Origin: CAVTJX01 sp963735175
GTDB taxonomy: Bacteria; Electryoneota; RPQS01
Direction of reading: 5' to 3'
DNA: 64,000 nt
NCBI GenBank assembly: GCA_963735175.1
Contig: CAVTJX010000016.1
Span: forward strand, 372,001-436,000
In this document: piece after piece, positions 18,975 to 29,000 of the stretch
Numbering within the stretch: position 1 is the stretch's first letter
How the letters are laid out: every line of letters begins with the position of its first letter
Notes under the pieces: generated by a model
Seen by the model: only the letters and a program-made list of their open reading frames with translations
Told to the model about the DNA's origin: nothing
Databases searched by the model: none
Position numbers and translations under genes: made by a program

Positions 18975-19877
18975 CTACCGGAGATAGACGACGGCCGCAG
19001 ACGCCAACGCCCACATCACCACGTTTACCAGCGTGGCGCGGTCATGGGTCAGGAGGCTCGTGGGATCGCCGCCCTCGTTACGGTTATAAATCAGATAGAG
19101 ATAACGGAAGAGACCATAGACGACAAACGGAATCGTCCAGAACAGGTTGTGCGTCCCGTAGTGGCGCAGTGTGTCGTCGGAGATGGTGTAAAGGCAGTAG
19201 GAAACCAGCGTGGCCGCGGTCAGCGCCGATAGCATCTGGTCGATCAGCGGCAGGCTGTAGTTGGCAAGACTGGCGCGGTGCGCTGCCGCCGCCTCGCCCA
19301 GCGTGGCGATTTCGTGGCGCCGCTTGGCCAGCGCCAGAAACAGCGACAGGAGAAACGCACACAGGATCAGCCAGTAGGAAAGGTAGACTTCCGTCAGAAA
19401 ATGACCGACAATTGCCACACCGGCCACGGCCCGATAGACAAAGCCCGCCGAGAGCAACAGCACGTCGAGCACGACGGCTCGCTTCAGGCCCAGCGAATAA
19501 ACGATGTTCGTCGCCACGTAGGCGGTGGCGATGAAACCAAAATTCACACTCAGAGCATAGGACCACGACAGTCCCGCCAGCAAAAACAACCCAGAGACAA
19601 GCAGCGCTACCGGCACGGAAATCCGGCCCGAGGGCAGCGGCCGGTTCTGCTTACGGGGATGCATCCGATCGGCCGCAAGGTCGAGCACATCATTTAGCGC
19701 GTAGATGCCGCCCGACAGCAGGCAGAACGCGGCGAAACCCTGCACAACGGCCAATAAAACGTCGGGATCCTCCAGCACAACCTTAGCCGGCGAGAACAGC
19801 ACGGCGGCAAAGAGCACAAGGTTCTTGGCCCACTGGTGCGGCCGGATGAGCTGGAGGATCCCGACGAAACGCTTCAT
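18975..19877 (-). CDS. UbiA-family prenyltransferase, decaprenyl-phosphate phosphoribosyltransferase type
   Basis: A 300-residue integral membrane enzyme with about eight to nine helices. The N-terminal RPHQWAKNLVLFAAVLFS and the first Asp-rich motif NDVLDLAADRMHPRKQNRPL match the subfamily that transfers phosphoribose from PRPP to polyprenyl phosphate (DPPR synthase, the first step toward polyprenyl-phosphoryl arabinose). A second motif follows at YSLGLKRAVVLDVLLLS. The gene is unbroken, starts at ATG 19877, 9 bases after the dehydrogenase stop, and ends in a TAG that overlaps the Shine-Dalgarno of the next gene. No DprE1/DprE2-like genes are in the window, so whether a pentofuranose is finally added to the glycan is open. 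Confidence 0.82.
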   Translation of the reverse strand: MKRFVGILQLIRPHQWAKNLVLFAAVLFSPAKVVLEDPDVLLAVVQGFAAFCLLSGGIYALNDVLDLAADRMHPRKQNRPLPSGRISVPVALLVSGLFLLAGLSWSYALSVNFGFIATAYVATNIVYSLGLKRAVVLDVLLLSAGFVYRAVAGVAIVGHFLTEVYLSYWLILCAFLLSLFLALAKRRHEIATLGEAAAAHRASLANYSLPLIDQMLSALTAATLVSYCLYTISDDTLRHYGTHNLFWTIPFVVYGLFRYLYLIYNRNEGGDPTSLLTHDRATLVNVVMWALASAAVVYLR

Positions 19878-19886
19878 AGAAACCGG

Positions 19887-21194
19887 TTAGAGCTTCACAA
19901 CGTTGGGACGCGGTCCGATGGACTTGGTAGCATTACGCGCGTCGAAGACAAGCTTCGCGCGCTTGACAATCATCGTGTAATCCAGCGTCGTGTGATCGGT
20001 GGCGATCAGCACCACGTCGCTGGAGTCAATCAAGCCTTCGGACATGGGCACAGACGAATACCGCTTGCCGTCGATCTGCACGGATTCGATGAACGGATCA
20101 TGGTAGACCACATCGGCGCCGCGCTTATCCAGCAATTCGATGATGTCGAGCGACGGCGATTCGCGCGGGTCGTCGATGTCACGCTTGTAAGCCACGCCCA
20201 GCACGAGGATCTTCGAACCCTTCAGCGCTTTCGTGCGGTCGTTCAGCGCCATCGCCACGCGCGACACCACATAATCGGGCATCGAGCGGTTGATGTCATC
20301 GGCGAGTTCGATAAAGCGCGCGCGGTATTTCAACGTCTTCAGTTTCCACGAGAGGTAGATCGGATCGATGGGAATACAGTGGCCGCCCAATCCCGGTCCG
20401 GGATAGAACGGCATGAAGCCGAAGGGCTTGGTGGCCGCGGCGTTAATCACTTCCCAGACGTCCACGTTCAACAGATTGCACATGATCGCCAGCTCGTTCA
20501 CCAGCCCGATGTTGATCGAGCGAAAGGTGTTTTCGAGCAGTTTCGCCAGTTCCGCGGCGCGGGTCGAGGAGACCGGTACCGGCCGCTCGATGATCAGCCC
20601 GTACACCGCCAGCGCCGCCTGCACACAGGCGGGCGTGTGACCGCCGACGACCTTCGGCGTGTTGTGCGTGTGGTAGATCGGATTGCCCGGATCGACGCGC
20701 TCGGGCGAGAAGGCCACGAAGACGTCCTCGCCCACCTTCAGCCCTGCCGCTTCGAGCGCGGGCACGATCAACTCTTCGGTAGATCCCGGATAGGTCGTAC
20801 TTTCCAGAATCAGCAGCAGCCCTGGATGCGCGTACTTCAGCAATGCATCGCGGGCGGCCAGGATAAAGGAGATGTCCGGGTCGCCGGACTTGTTGAGCGG
20901 TGTCGGCACGCAAATGGAAACCGCGTCCAGGTCCTTGATCACCGCATAATCGGTGGTCGCCGTCAGCAGTCCCTTCTTCACGAATCCGGCCATTTCCTTC
21001 GAGTCCACGTCGAGGACGTAGGAATCACCGGCCAGTAACCGCCGCACCTTTTCCGCGCTGGACTCGATGCCTGTAACGCGAATATTCTTCCGGGCAAATT
21101 CGACCGCCAACGGAAGACCCACATACCCCATCCCAATTACCCCTACGCGAAGGGTTCCTTGGGCAACCTTCTCGAGCAAGCTGTTAATTGACAT
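19887..21194 (-). CDS. Nucleotide-sugar dehydrogenase, WbpA/WecC type
   Basis: An unbroken 435-residue UDP-HexNAc 6-dehydrogenase. The Rossmann motif is VGVIGMGYVGLPLAVEFA near residue 17; CVPTPLNKSGDPD, ESTTYPGSTEE and FSPERVDPGNP follow. The catalytic Cys is in GPGLGGHCIPIDPIYLSW, preceded by KPFGFMPFYP, a text typical of UDP-GlcNAc/ManNAc dehydrogenases rather than UDP-glucose dehydrogenase. The C-terminal domain has LVLGVAYKRDIDDPRESPSL. It is the first gene after the promoter at 21232-21260 and therefore heads the glycan transcript. The product, a UDP-HexNAc uronate, could be passed to the aminotransferase and acyltransferase genes downstream. Confidence 0.88.
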   Translation of the reverse strand: MSINSLLEKVAQGTLRVGVIGMGYVGLPLAVEFARKNIRVTGIESSAEKVRRLLAGDSYVLDVDSKEMAGFVKKGLLTATTDYAVIKDLDAVSICVPTPLNKSGDPDISFILAARDALLKYAHPGLLLILESTTYPGSTEELIVPALEAAGLKVGEDVFVAFSPERVDPGNPIYHTHNTPKVVGGHTPACVQAALAVYGLIIERPVPVSSTRAAELAKLLENTFRSINIGLVNELAIMCNLLNVDVWEVINAAATKPFGFMPFYPGPGLGGHCIPIDPIYLSWKLKTLKYRARFIELADDINRSMPDYVVSRVAMALNDRTKALKGSKILVLGVAYKRDIDDPRESPSLDIIELLDKRGADVVYHDPFIESVQIDGKRYSSVPMSEGLIDSSDVVLIATDHTTLDYTMIVKRAKLVFDARNATKSIGPRPNVVKL

Positions 21195-21231
21195 AGCTCT
21201 ACGATTCCGGTCTAAGTTGTTTCAGATTTCC

Positions 21232-21260
21232 AATATAGCAAGCAAAAGTCAGAAAAGCAA
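21232..21260 (-). promoter_or_regulatory. Candidate promoter of the glycan locus
   Basis: On the minus strand TTGCTT (21255-21260) and TATATT (21232-21237) are exactly 17 bases apart in an AT-rich stretch; transcription would start about 30 bases before the ATG at 21194. No comparable promoter was noticed before the next ~14 kb of tightly spaced genes. Confidence 0.6.
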
Positions 21261-21324
21261 TCCATTCGCTGCAGGATTGACCCGACGGCAAGTCATTTTG
21301 CAATTGTTATACCGAAACTTAGAA

Positions 21325-21354
21325 AGCCCCGGCCGAATCGGAACGGCCGGGGCT
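21325..21354 (-). terminator. Terminator after the PorV-OmpA gene
   Basis: A perfect 11-bp GC-rich stem (AGCCCCGGCCG, 21325-21335, with 21344-21354) and 8-base loop, followed on the minus strand by CTTTCTAAGTTT. It separates the PorV-OmpA gene from the glycan locus. Confidence 0.65.
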
Positions 21355-21514
21355 AAATTGTGAATTTTTACTCAAATCGGCGTTCTTCACCGACACCCAT
21401 CTTTACCGCTTGAGGATCACCCAGGCGGCAGCCATTGCTTATAGTACCCCGGGAGTCCCAGAAGGGGCCGGGAATGACAACCTTAAAGGAAATCCAGCCA
21501 GCGAAGCATGGCAA

Positions 21515-22930
21515 TCATCGGATGCGGACGATGTCGATGCGACGGTTCTGGTAGCGGCCTTGCTCCGTTTCATTCGGGGCGATGGGTCGCGTGGCTCCGT
21601 AACCCTGGGCCGTCAGACGCGAGGCGCTAACGCCGCGCGAGATAAGGTAGTCGCGGACTTCGCCTGCGCGGTTGTGCGAGAGCGGAATGTTAATGGCGTC
21701 GTTGCCCGTACTGTCACAGTGGCCCTGAATCTCAAGCAGCCCGATTTCGGGATGTTCGTTGATGAGCTGCGCTGCGCCGTCGAGCACGCGCGCAAATTCG
21801 GGGGAAATCACCGCCGAATTGATGGCGAAGTTGACGCCGGGGAAACTGACGACACCGCCGGGCGCGGCCCAGACCGTGCGGATCGAGTCCTTTTGCGCCG
21901 GTTGCAGCACTTCAAGCTGCACCTTGAGCGTGGGATTGCCTTCAATCACGATGCGGTGAATAATCTCCTCGGACTTCTTATCACACGGAGTCCGGGGTTT
22001 GTGCATCGTACCGAAGAGACTGGCGAACAATCCGCGCTCACCGAGGTAGAAATTTACCGACAGGCGATGGTTGGCGTCGAGAAACGCCTCCGGTTCGGTG
22101 ACATAGGCATACTGTACGGCAAACGTTTCAAAGCCGAAGCCCGTGCCGGCTGTGAAGCCGCGCCCGCCCGCGAGATCGTTGTGTCCCACCGCGAGGTAGA
22201 AATCGGTGTTGGCGTTGATGGGCGTTCGGTACGTAATTCCCAGCGCCGCGGTGGTGTTTTCATCCTTCACCTGAATGAGATCCGCCGCAAAGGTGATGGG
22301 CTTGACGGGGCTGTAAGCGAAGCCGAGGCGCGCCTCAAAAGGCACGGGATCGCGGCCGTCGTTGCCGGCAATGTCGCGCACCATCGCGCCGAATTGGAGC
22401 TCGTCGTAGGGTCTGACCAGAACGCCGGCATCGACGCCATAGCCAGTGTTCGCCGCAAGGTCTTCGTGGAGATACTTGGCGCTCAGGCCCACGGCGACGC
22501 CCTTTGTCAGCGTGCGACCAAAGCTGAGCTGGAAGGCGTTTTGCGCCACGTCCATGGTGCCAAGGAAATTCTGGCTCGCGTCGTACCGCCGAATGCCGGT
22601 AATCCCCGCGTTCACCCAGGAGAATCCAAAGACGCCGATTTCTTTGGCGCGCATGGCGGCGCTGAGAAAATTGAAGCTGCGCTCGGCCTTCATCCCCGCC
22701 GAGTACATGAGGGACGCTTCATAGGCGTGCAGCGTCACCAGCGAGGCCGGATTCCAATACGCCGCCGTGGCGTCCTCGGCCGCCGCCGTTTGCGCTGTAC
22801 CCATCGCCATCGCCCGCGCTCCCACACCCATGCGCAGCCAGGGAGCCGCGTGATTACTCTGGGCGTGGGCCGACGCGGCCAACAGTGCCAGCAGCAACAG
22901 CGCGGCGCCGGCGGTTCGTTTCGGGGACAT
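21515..22930 (-). CDS. PorV/PorQ-like outer-membrane protein fused to an OmpA domain
   Basis: An unbroken protein of about 471 residues. ATG 22930 has a perfect Shine-Dalgarno (AGGAGG, 7 bases upstream) and opens a signal peptide (LLLLALLAASAHA). Residues ~27-290 match the PorV/PorQ family of FadL-like barrels: LRMGVGARAMAMGTAQTAAA, DATAAYWNPASL, then repeated barrel strands such as GVAVGLSAKYLHEDLAANTG. A linker leads to a C-terminal OmpA-like peptidoglycan-binding domain at ~370-471 (INSAVISPEFARVLD, IQGHCDSTG, LSHNRAGEVRDYLISRGV, YGATRPIAPNETEQGRYQNR). PorV-type proteins act in type IX secretion as carriers of substrates with C-terminal domains. The upstream gene, 77 bases away, encodes such a substrate-like giant protein, so they may be partners. 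Confidence 0.82.
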   Translation of the reverse strand: MSPKRTAGAALLLLALLAASAHAQSNHAAPWLRMGVGARAMAMGTAQTAAAEDATAAYWNPASLVTLHAYEASLMYSAGMKAERSFNFLSAAMRAKEIGVFGFSWVNAGITGIRRYDASQNFLGTMDVAQNAFQLSFGRTLTKGVAVGLSAKYLHEDLAANTGYGVDAGVLVRPYDELQFGAMVRDIAGNDGRDPVPFEARLGFAYSPVKPITFAADLIQVKDENTTAALGITYRTPINANTDFYLAVGHNDLAGGRGFTAGTGFGFETFAVQYAYVTEPEAFLDANHRLSVNFYLGERGLFASLFGTMHKPRTPCDKKSEEIIHRIVIEGNPTLKVQLEVLQPAQKDSIRTVWAAPGGVVSFPGVNFAINSAVISPEFARVLDGAAQLINEHPEIGLLEIQGHCDSTGNDAINIPLSHNRAGEVRDYLISRGVSASRLTAQGYGATRPIAPNETEQGRYQNRRIDIVRIR

Positions 22931-23007
22931 GTTCCGTCCTCCTGATCCTATCGTCATATCGATAAATGTTCGGCTTTCAACGCGTCAATCCCAGGGATGG
23001 CATGCCG

Positions 23008-26000
23008 CTACTGCTTACTGCGGAAGGCCACCTTTACGATGTCTTCCTTGACTCCGCCGCCCGCGCCGAGGCGTACGTGCGCGAGGTACACGCCGTTGGC
23101 CACGCGCGCGCCCGCGTTGTTCGTCCCGTTCCATTCGATCACCGTCGCTGTCGTCACCGTACCGTTGTAGAGATCCTTGACGAGCTGCCCGGCAAAGTCG
23201 AAGATGCGGATTTGCACCTGCGCGCCGCCGCCGTCGGACAGCGGCAGCCAGAAGCGCGTTTGTTCGCCCGCGTCAAACGGATTCGGGTAGTTGTAGGGAA
23301 TCTGGTTGAGCAGCATCCGCCGGATTATCGAGATCGCCCGTCGTGCCCACGATGTAGGTGAAGATCGAATCCACACGGTTGCCGGCGAGGTCCGAAGGCC
23401 GCAGCAAACAGCCGGTAGCGACCGGAACGCAGCGCCGTCACGCGCAGACTTGCCGTGGCAGTGAGGCGGTTGGCGGCCAAATCAATCGACAGTTCGCCGG
23501 CCGTGGTGTCTCCGTTCGCCATTTCCAGCCGCAGGTACGATGGAGGCGGAGTCGAGTTCACTTCTTCCCTGCTCGGCAATGCCGACAATGAAGACCGGCG
23601 TGGAATTGTTGGCGAGCGTGTCGGCGGGATTGGGATCCACCGAAACGATGATGGGCGCCTGCGTATCGGTCGCCGGGCGCGTGCCGCGACACTTCGAAGT
23701 TCCATTGCACGGATTGCGGGAATTGCAGAGGCGGTCACAGACCGACAGCAATACCGTGTACTGCCCTTCGGCGAGGCTGTCGGTCCATGTGATTCCGCTC
23801 GTGCTGATGAGGTGCGTCCGGCGTCAGGTCACGCGTTTCGCCGCCTGCCATCGCCAGCCGCAGATCCACGCAGGCGGTATCGATGCCGCTGTCGCTCTCG
23901 GTTTCATCGAGACTGCTGGATACTGCATGCTCCACGCGCCGAGGCGGGACTCGGCACTGTTCCTGATTCCTGTACAGCGGTGTCCTTGCCGCCGCGCACC
24001 GGTCCGCTCTTGGGAAGCGTAAGCCGCGCCGGAACGGCCGCCGGCAATGGCGGCCATGAGCTCGCCGTCGCCGAATGTCGCGCTGATGGTAACTGGCAAG
24101 TCCAGCGGCAGAATCGCCTGCGCCGCGGGCGATACCGGTTGAATCCATGGGGCCACGGCGTCCACCGCCCACGGTTGCGCCGCATGCGCGGTCAGCCCGA
24201 GCACATTTGTCGCGGCACCGCGCATGCGCAGCTCGAGAGCGTTCGCCGCGTCCGGCAATTGATAATAACCGTTGAGCTCGAAGATCTGTCCCACGTCCAG
24301 CGGATCCGGTTGCACGACACCGAGAGTGAACGGCGCATTGGGCACGAGCGTATCGATACAGAGGCCGCTCTGGCAGGCGGCGACGCGGAGGATGTCGACG
24401 CGCAGCCCGTCGCGGGCGATGTTCACGCTGTCGGTTTCGCGCACGGTGGCCAGCAGGCGCAGCGGATGCCCCGGGCTCCAGTAAGCCCTCCCGGCCGCAC
24501 ACCGTATCCATCGCCACCGGCATGAAGCCGATCTCCGGCGCTGCGCCCACGACCCTGAAGGTCCACGAGACCACCGCGGCGTTGCCGACACAATCCTGCA
24601 CGCGAGCGCTGAGGGTGTTGCGTCCGGCCGCCTGGCCCACGGGCAAGTATGACGCGCGGCGTGCGCGTTGTCAAGCTCGGCAAACTGCGTCAGGGGTATC
24701 GTCTCGCCGCCGGGGGTGAGCAGCGTACAGCTGCACGCTGGCGGTATCGACTCCCGAGCCGTCAAGGCTGTTTGCGCCATGGTCCGTCTTGGCGACGATG
24801 GCGGACAACTTTGATCGGCGATGTTCAGGTGAACCGGACGTTTGCGATCCGCATCCTCGCGGTCTTGCCTGCGAGCGCCGCGGGCGCGTCATCATTAAAG
24901 AAGACGTCCACGACAATGGCGTCGTTGCGCGTGAAGACCGCGCCGTCCGCCGGTTGATGATCCGTGATCAGCGGTGCGATCGCGATCGGCCCAGTAGGCG
25001 TAGCGGGCCTGAGACGCGCCCAGCGTTGAATCTTCCGGAGTCGATTGCACGTTGAATGCGTCGACCACGAGTTCCACGCCGGTCTCGCCGTCGGGCAACG
25101 ACGCCGGGCAGCGTGACCATGACGCACTCATGGAACGGGTTTGCGGGATCGACCGGCACCGGCCCCAGCAATCGCGCCCCGCCGGGCACGGCGTAGACGG
25201 TATAGCGGATGCCGTCGGTGCTTAGCGGCGCGTCCGCGATCGCATCCACGCAGAATTCAAAGTGGTTGATGGTCTCGGGATCGAACCAGAGTCCGCAGGC
25301 ACGGGCCGTATCGGCAACAGTAATTACCGGGCCTGCCGCGCGCAGGAAATAATTCCAGCCAAAGCCCGCGGCAGTATTCCCAAGGCTATCGGCGATGGTC
25401 ACCACAATGTGGTGTTCACCCGCCGTGTAATGCGTATCCGCCGCCGCGCCCGATGCCGGCCCGCCGAAGCGCACCAGCAGTTCGCGGACCGTTCAGAACC
25501 TGAAGATGGAAGTCAAGCGCGGCGTTGGCGGTGTCTGCGGGCACGTAAGTATGATCGTCGATTTCTAGTCTCAGCGAGGCAAGGTTCAAACCGTTTGCGC
25601 CGCTGCCGCAGGTGACAAGATCGCGTGCGAGGAATTCGATTGGTGGCCGTTCGCCAAGGGGGAGCATGGCCGTGAGGAAGTTAACCGGGTCCTCGTCGAC
25701 GCGGCCATCGGTGTCGTTATCGAGGCAGTCGATGGGATCTTCATTCGCCGCACCGTCGTGGTCATCGTCCAGCGCCGCGCCCACGGGCGAAAGTGGCGTG
25801 ACATGCGGCGGCTGCCCATCGATAAAATATGTCAGCGATTCGTTAGCTGTGTTGCGGAGGCAGATTTTGTTGGACGCTTCCCAGTCCGCGCAGAGCTGGT
25901 CAATCAGCTCCGGCGACTGCGCGGCAAAGAGGTGCTGCACCTGTTCCCACGGAAGAGTTATCGTCGCGTGATACCCGTTGGCAATCGCCGTCAGCGTCAG

Positions 26001-29000
26001 GTGCTCCGCGCCAGACGCACGGTCGCGCCATTTTCATCGGCGCAGTTCCGCAGCACGATGGCGATGGAGGCCGTGTCAAGACCCGCTTCGGCATCGACGA
26101 TATCCGCAGCGAGCGTGATCTGCGTCTGCACCCAGCCGGGAGTGCTGATCACCTGCGGCGGCGTGGCATCGACGAAGAACGGTGTAGGATTCGTCTGCTG
26201 CTCGCCGACGAGGATCTGTATCGCATGCGGGCCCGCGTTCAGGCAACCGAAATATGGCGGTAGATTGGCGGCATCGGGCGCGAAGGCGAGACTGAGGACA
26301 CCCGTCTCGAGGTTGTAGTCAATGGCAAATCCGGCCGCGGCCACACCATTATTGATGATGCGCAAGCTGTCGAGGACGACGTCGATGCTGCTTTGCGCGG
26401 GTACGAATTCGCCCTGCCGCAGCACCGCGAAGAACGTCGGTGTGCAGTCCGTTGTCGGCCCGCGCCCCGGCGCGTAATACGTGCTGTCGGGCGCAGTGGG
26501 GCAGGCGTTATCGCCGATGCGTACCCACGCGTCGAGGGGTTGAATGGCTGTTAAGAGTACTGCCACCACGAGCTTGTTGGGACAGGCGGTATTCAGATCC
26601 GACGCGTTCCAGCTCGTTTGCGGCGGGAAGGAGAATTCCACACTTCCAAGAGTAAGGTCGCGCAGAGTGTAAATCACGCCGCGATCATTCCACAATCCTG
26701 TCGCCGCATCGTAATATGCCGCCACAACCTGCCAGCTCTGCGGATTCGCGGGCAGGAGCGCGGGATTGAATCGCAGCCGGTATTGCGGTACGTGCAGGCC
26801 AGTGCCCAGATCCTTCGTCATCACATATTCCACCGGCGAGAGCAACGCGAACCACGGCTGCGCGGGGGGAATCCAGTGCACTGCGCCACTGTCGGCCTCG
26901 GGTTCGAACCAGAAGGGTCCCCGTGCCGGCTGCACCGTCAATGGGCACAAACACCTGCGCCTGATTGTCTTCGGAAACCAGCCAGCCGTTGGAACCTGCG
27001 GCGGCGCTCACCGCATGAATTGCCATCTGGTAACGCGTCAGCACCATGAACGTAGTGCCGCCGCGATCGACCGGCACGCTGCTGAAGACCGTCTCGCGCC
27101 CGTCCGTGCCATTCAGCACGCAGGGCTTGGTTGTAGCATCGAGCACGCCTTGGTAGAAGCGCAGGATTGCCTGACACGGGATTGACGCAGACCAGCGCGC
27201 CCGCCGTAAAGCAGTTTTGCGCGGTCGTGCCCGTTTCCAGCACGCTGAACACCCACGGCACCTGCCCGGCCGTGACCGGCACACGCACGAGGTCTTCGTT
27301 GAAGATCGCCGACGCGTTGGAATTCGTTACATCGTTGAAGAGGAAGCGCGGCGGATTCGGATCGTCGTTGTGTGACTCGTCGCTCGCCACGGCGCGGTAT
27401 TCCGCTCCGGTGGGAGCGCTGTCGGCTTCGAAGGCAATCATCCACACGTGATAATCCAGCCCTGCTTCGCAGAAAAGTTCGCCGCTAACGTCGCTGCCGA
27501 GGCTCACCCAGGCGGCGCCGTTGTTCGTGGAATACTGGAAGCGCACTTCCGAAGTGAAATTGGGCTCGCAGTCGTCTGTTACGGCCCACAAGCGGTCCTG
27601 GCAGCCGAAGCCGTTGTCGGTATCGAAGCCGACGATCCACGCGCGCTGGTAAAGTTGATCGGTGATCGTCACACGGTTCAGATCCAGGCCACAATTGCCC
27701 GCCGCGTCCCAGGCCACCGCGCGCAGATCGTAAGCCGCGAAGGTTGCGCCGCCGGTGTTCCACAACGCCTGCCACGGCGCGCCGTCGGTGTCACAGCCGA
27801 CGAGCGTCCAGCTTTCCGCGCTGTCGCCCGCCGCGATGCGACCCACGTAGAAGCACACGCTGTCCACCGCGCTATTGCCGCCGTTGGCAAACGGCTCGGT
27901 AACGGTAGCGATGATCGTGGCCACCTGGCCGCGCGCAATTTCCGCATTCTCCGGCGTCAGGTCACCATTCACATTGGAGATGGCCACCACCGGCGCGCAG
28001 TTGTCGACGCGCACGGAATCGTCGATGCGGAGTGTGTCTTCGTTGGACTGCGGCACCGCGTTGTCGCCGAGACGCGCACGCACGTCGATCAGACCGCACT
28101 CCAGCGCGCTCGCATTCCAATCCAGCGTCCACGAATTCGTGCTCGCGTCATAGATGCCGAAGCCCGCCAGGCGCCAGTAACTTTCGACGTCGGGATCGGC
28201 CGTCTGCTTCCATTCAAAGCGCACGGTGTCGATGTCGGTGATTCCGGCGGCGAGGTCAACTGTCAATTCGTCGGTCTGCGGTGTGGCGTCCAAGGCACAG
28301 ATACCGCCGATTAAGGCATGCGATTGCGGCGACAGCGAATCCACTGTTATAATCACATGATGGTCGATGATGGCGATGCGGAAATCCTCGCCACGCGCGA
28401 TCTGCGTGCCACCGATGTCCGACAACCCGACCACACCAATTTGAATCGTGTCTTCCGGCAGCGGTGACACATCCCAGCCGCTCAACGTCCACACGGTCTG
28501 GCCGAAGGCGCCTTCTACCGTACCAATCTCCGTCGTGTCGCCGTCCTGTACCCACACGAAGCGGGCGTTGTTCAGAGTTGCCGTCGCTGTGCGCGACCAG
28601 CGCAACGTTGGTGCCGTTAATGTGTGGCAGGCTGGCGGCGTCCTGGCCGCCGATGGTGTAAGAGCGCGATGCCCGCCATCTTCATCGGTGATGGTAAAGG
28701 TCGTATCGACGAGATACTGCTGCTGCGCGTCCGTTAGATCCGTCAGATGCACGAGGTCGGTGGCTACAGCGGCAAATTCGTAGGTCCAGCCCACCACGAG
28801 CTGCGGCGGGATGGTCCATTCGATCGTATACGGCTGCGTGCGCGCGGTGTCGACGGCAATCCACGCGGCGGGATTGCCGCCCGCGTGCCGGTAGAGCAGA
28901 GTGACGTAGCGCGCGGCAAAGTTGTCGGTGGCGCTGAACGCCCACCGGTACGCACGGCTGCGTTCGAGCGCCGTCACCGGCAAGCCGCCGGCCGTTACGC

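Larger units (their letters stand above)
21195..21514. other. Intergenic region with promoter and terminator
   Basis: This 320-base gap separates two minus-strand genes. It holds the hairpin terminator of the PorV-OmpA gene (21325-21354) and the promoter of the glycan locus (21232-21260). Between 21355 and 21514 I see nothing else. Confidence 0.7.

Noticed and set aside
21410..22945. Plus-strand open frame of about 511 codons opposite the PorV-OmpA gene
   Set aside because: The minus strand has signal peptide, barrel and OmpA motifs; the plus frame has only Arg/Gly/His-rich text.
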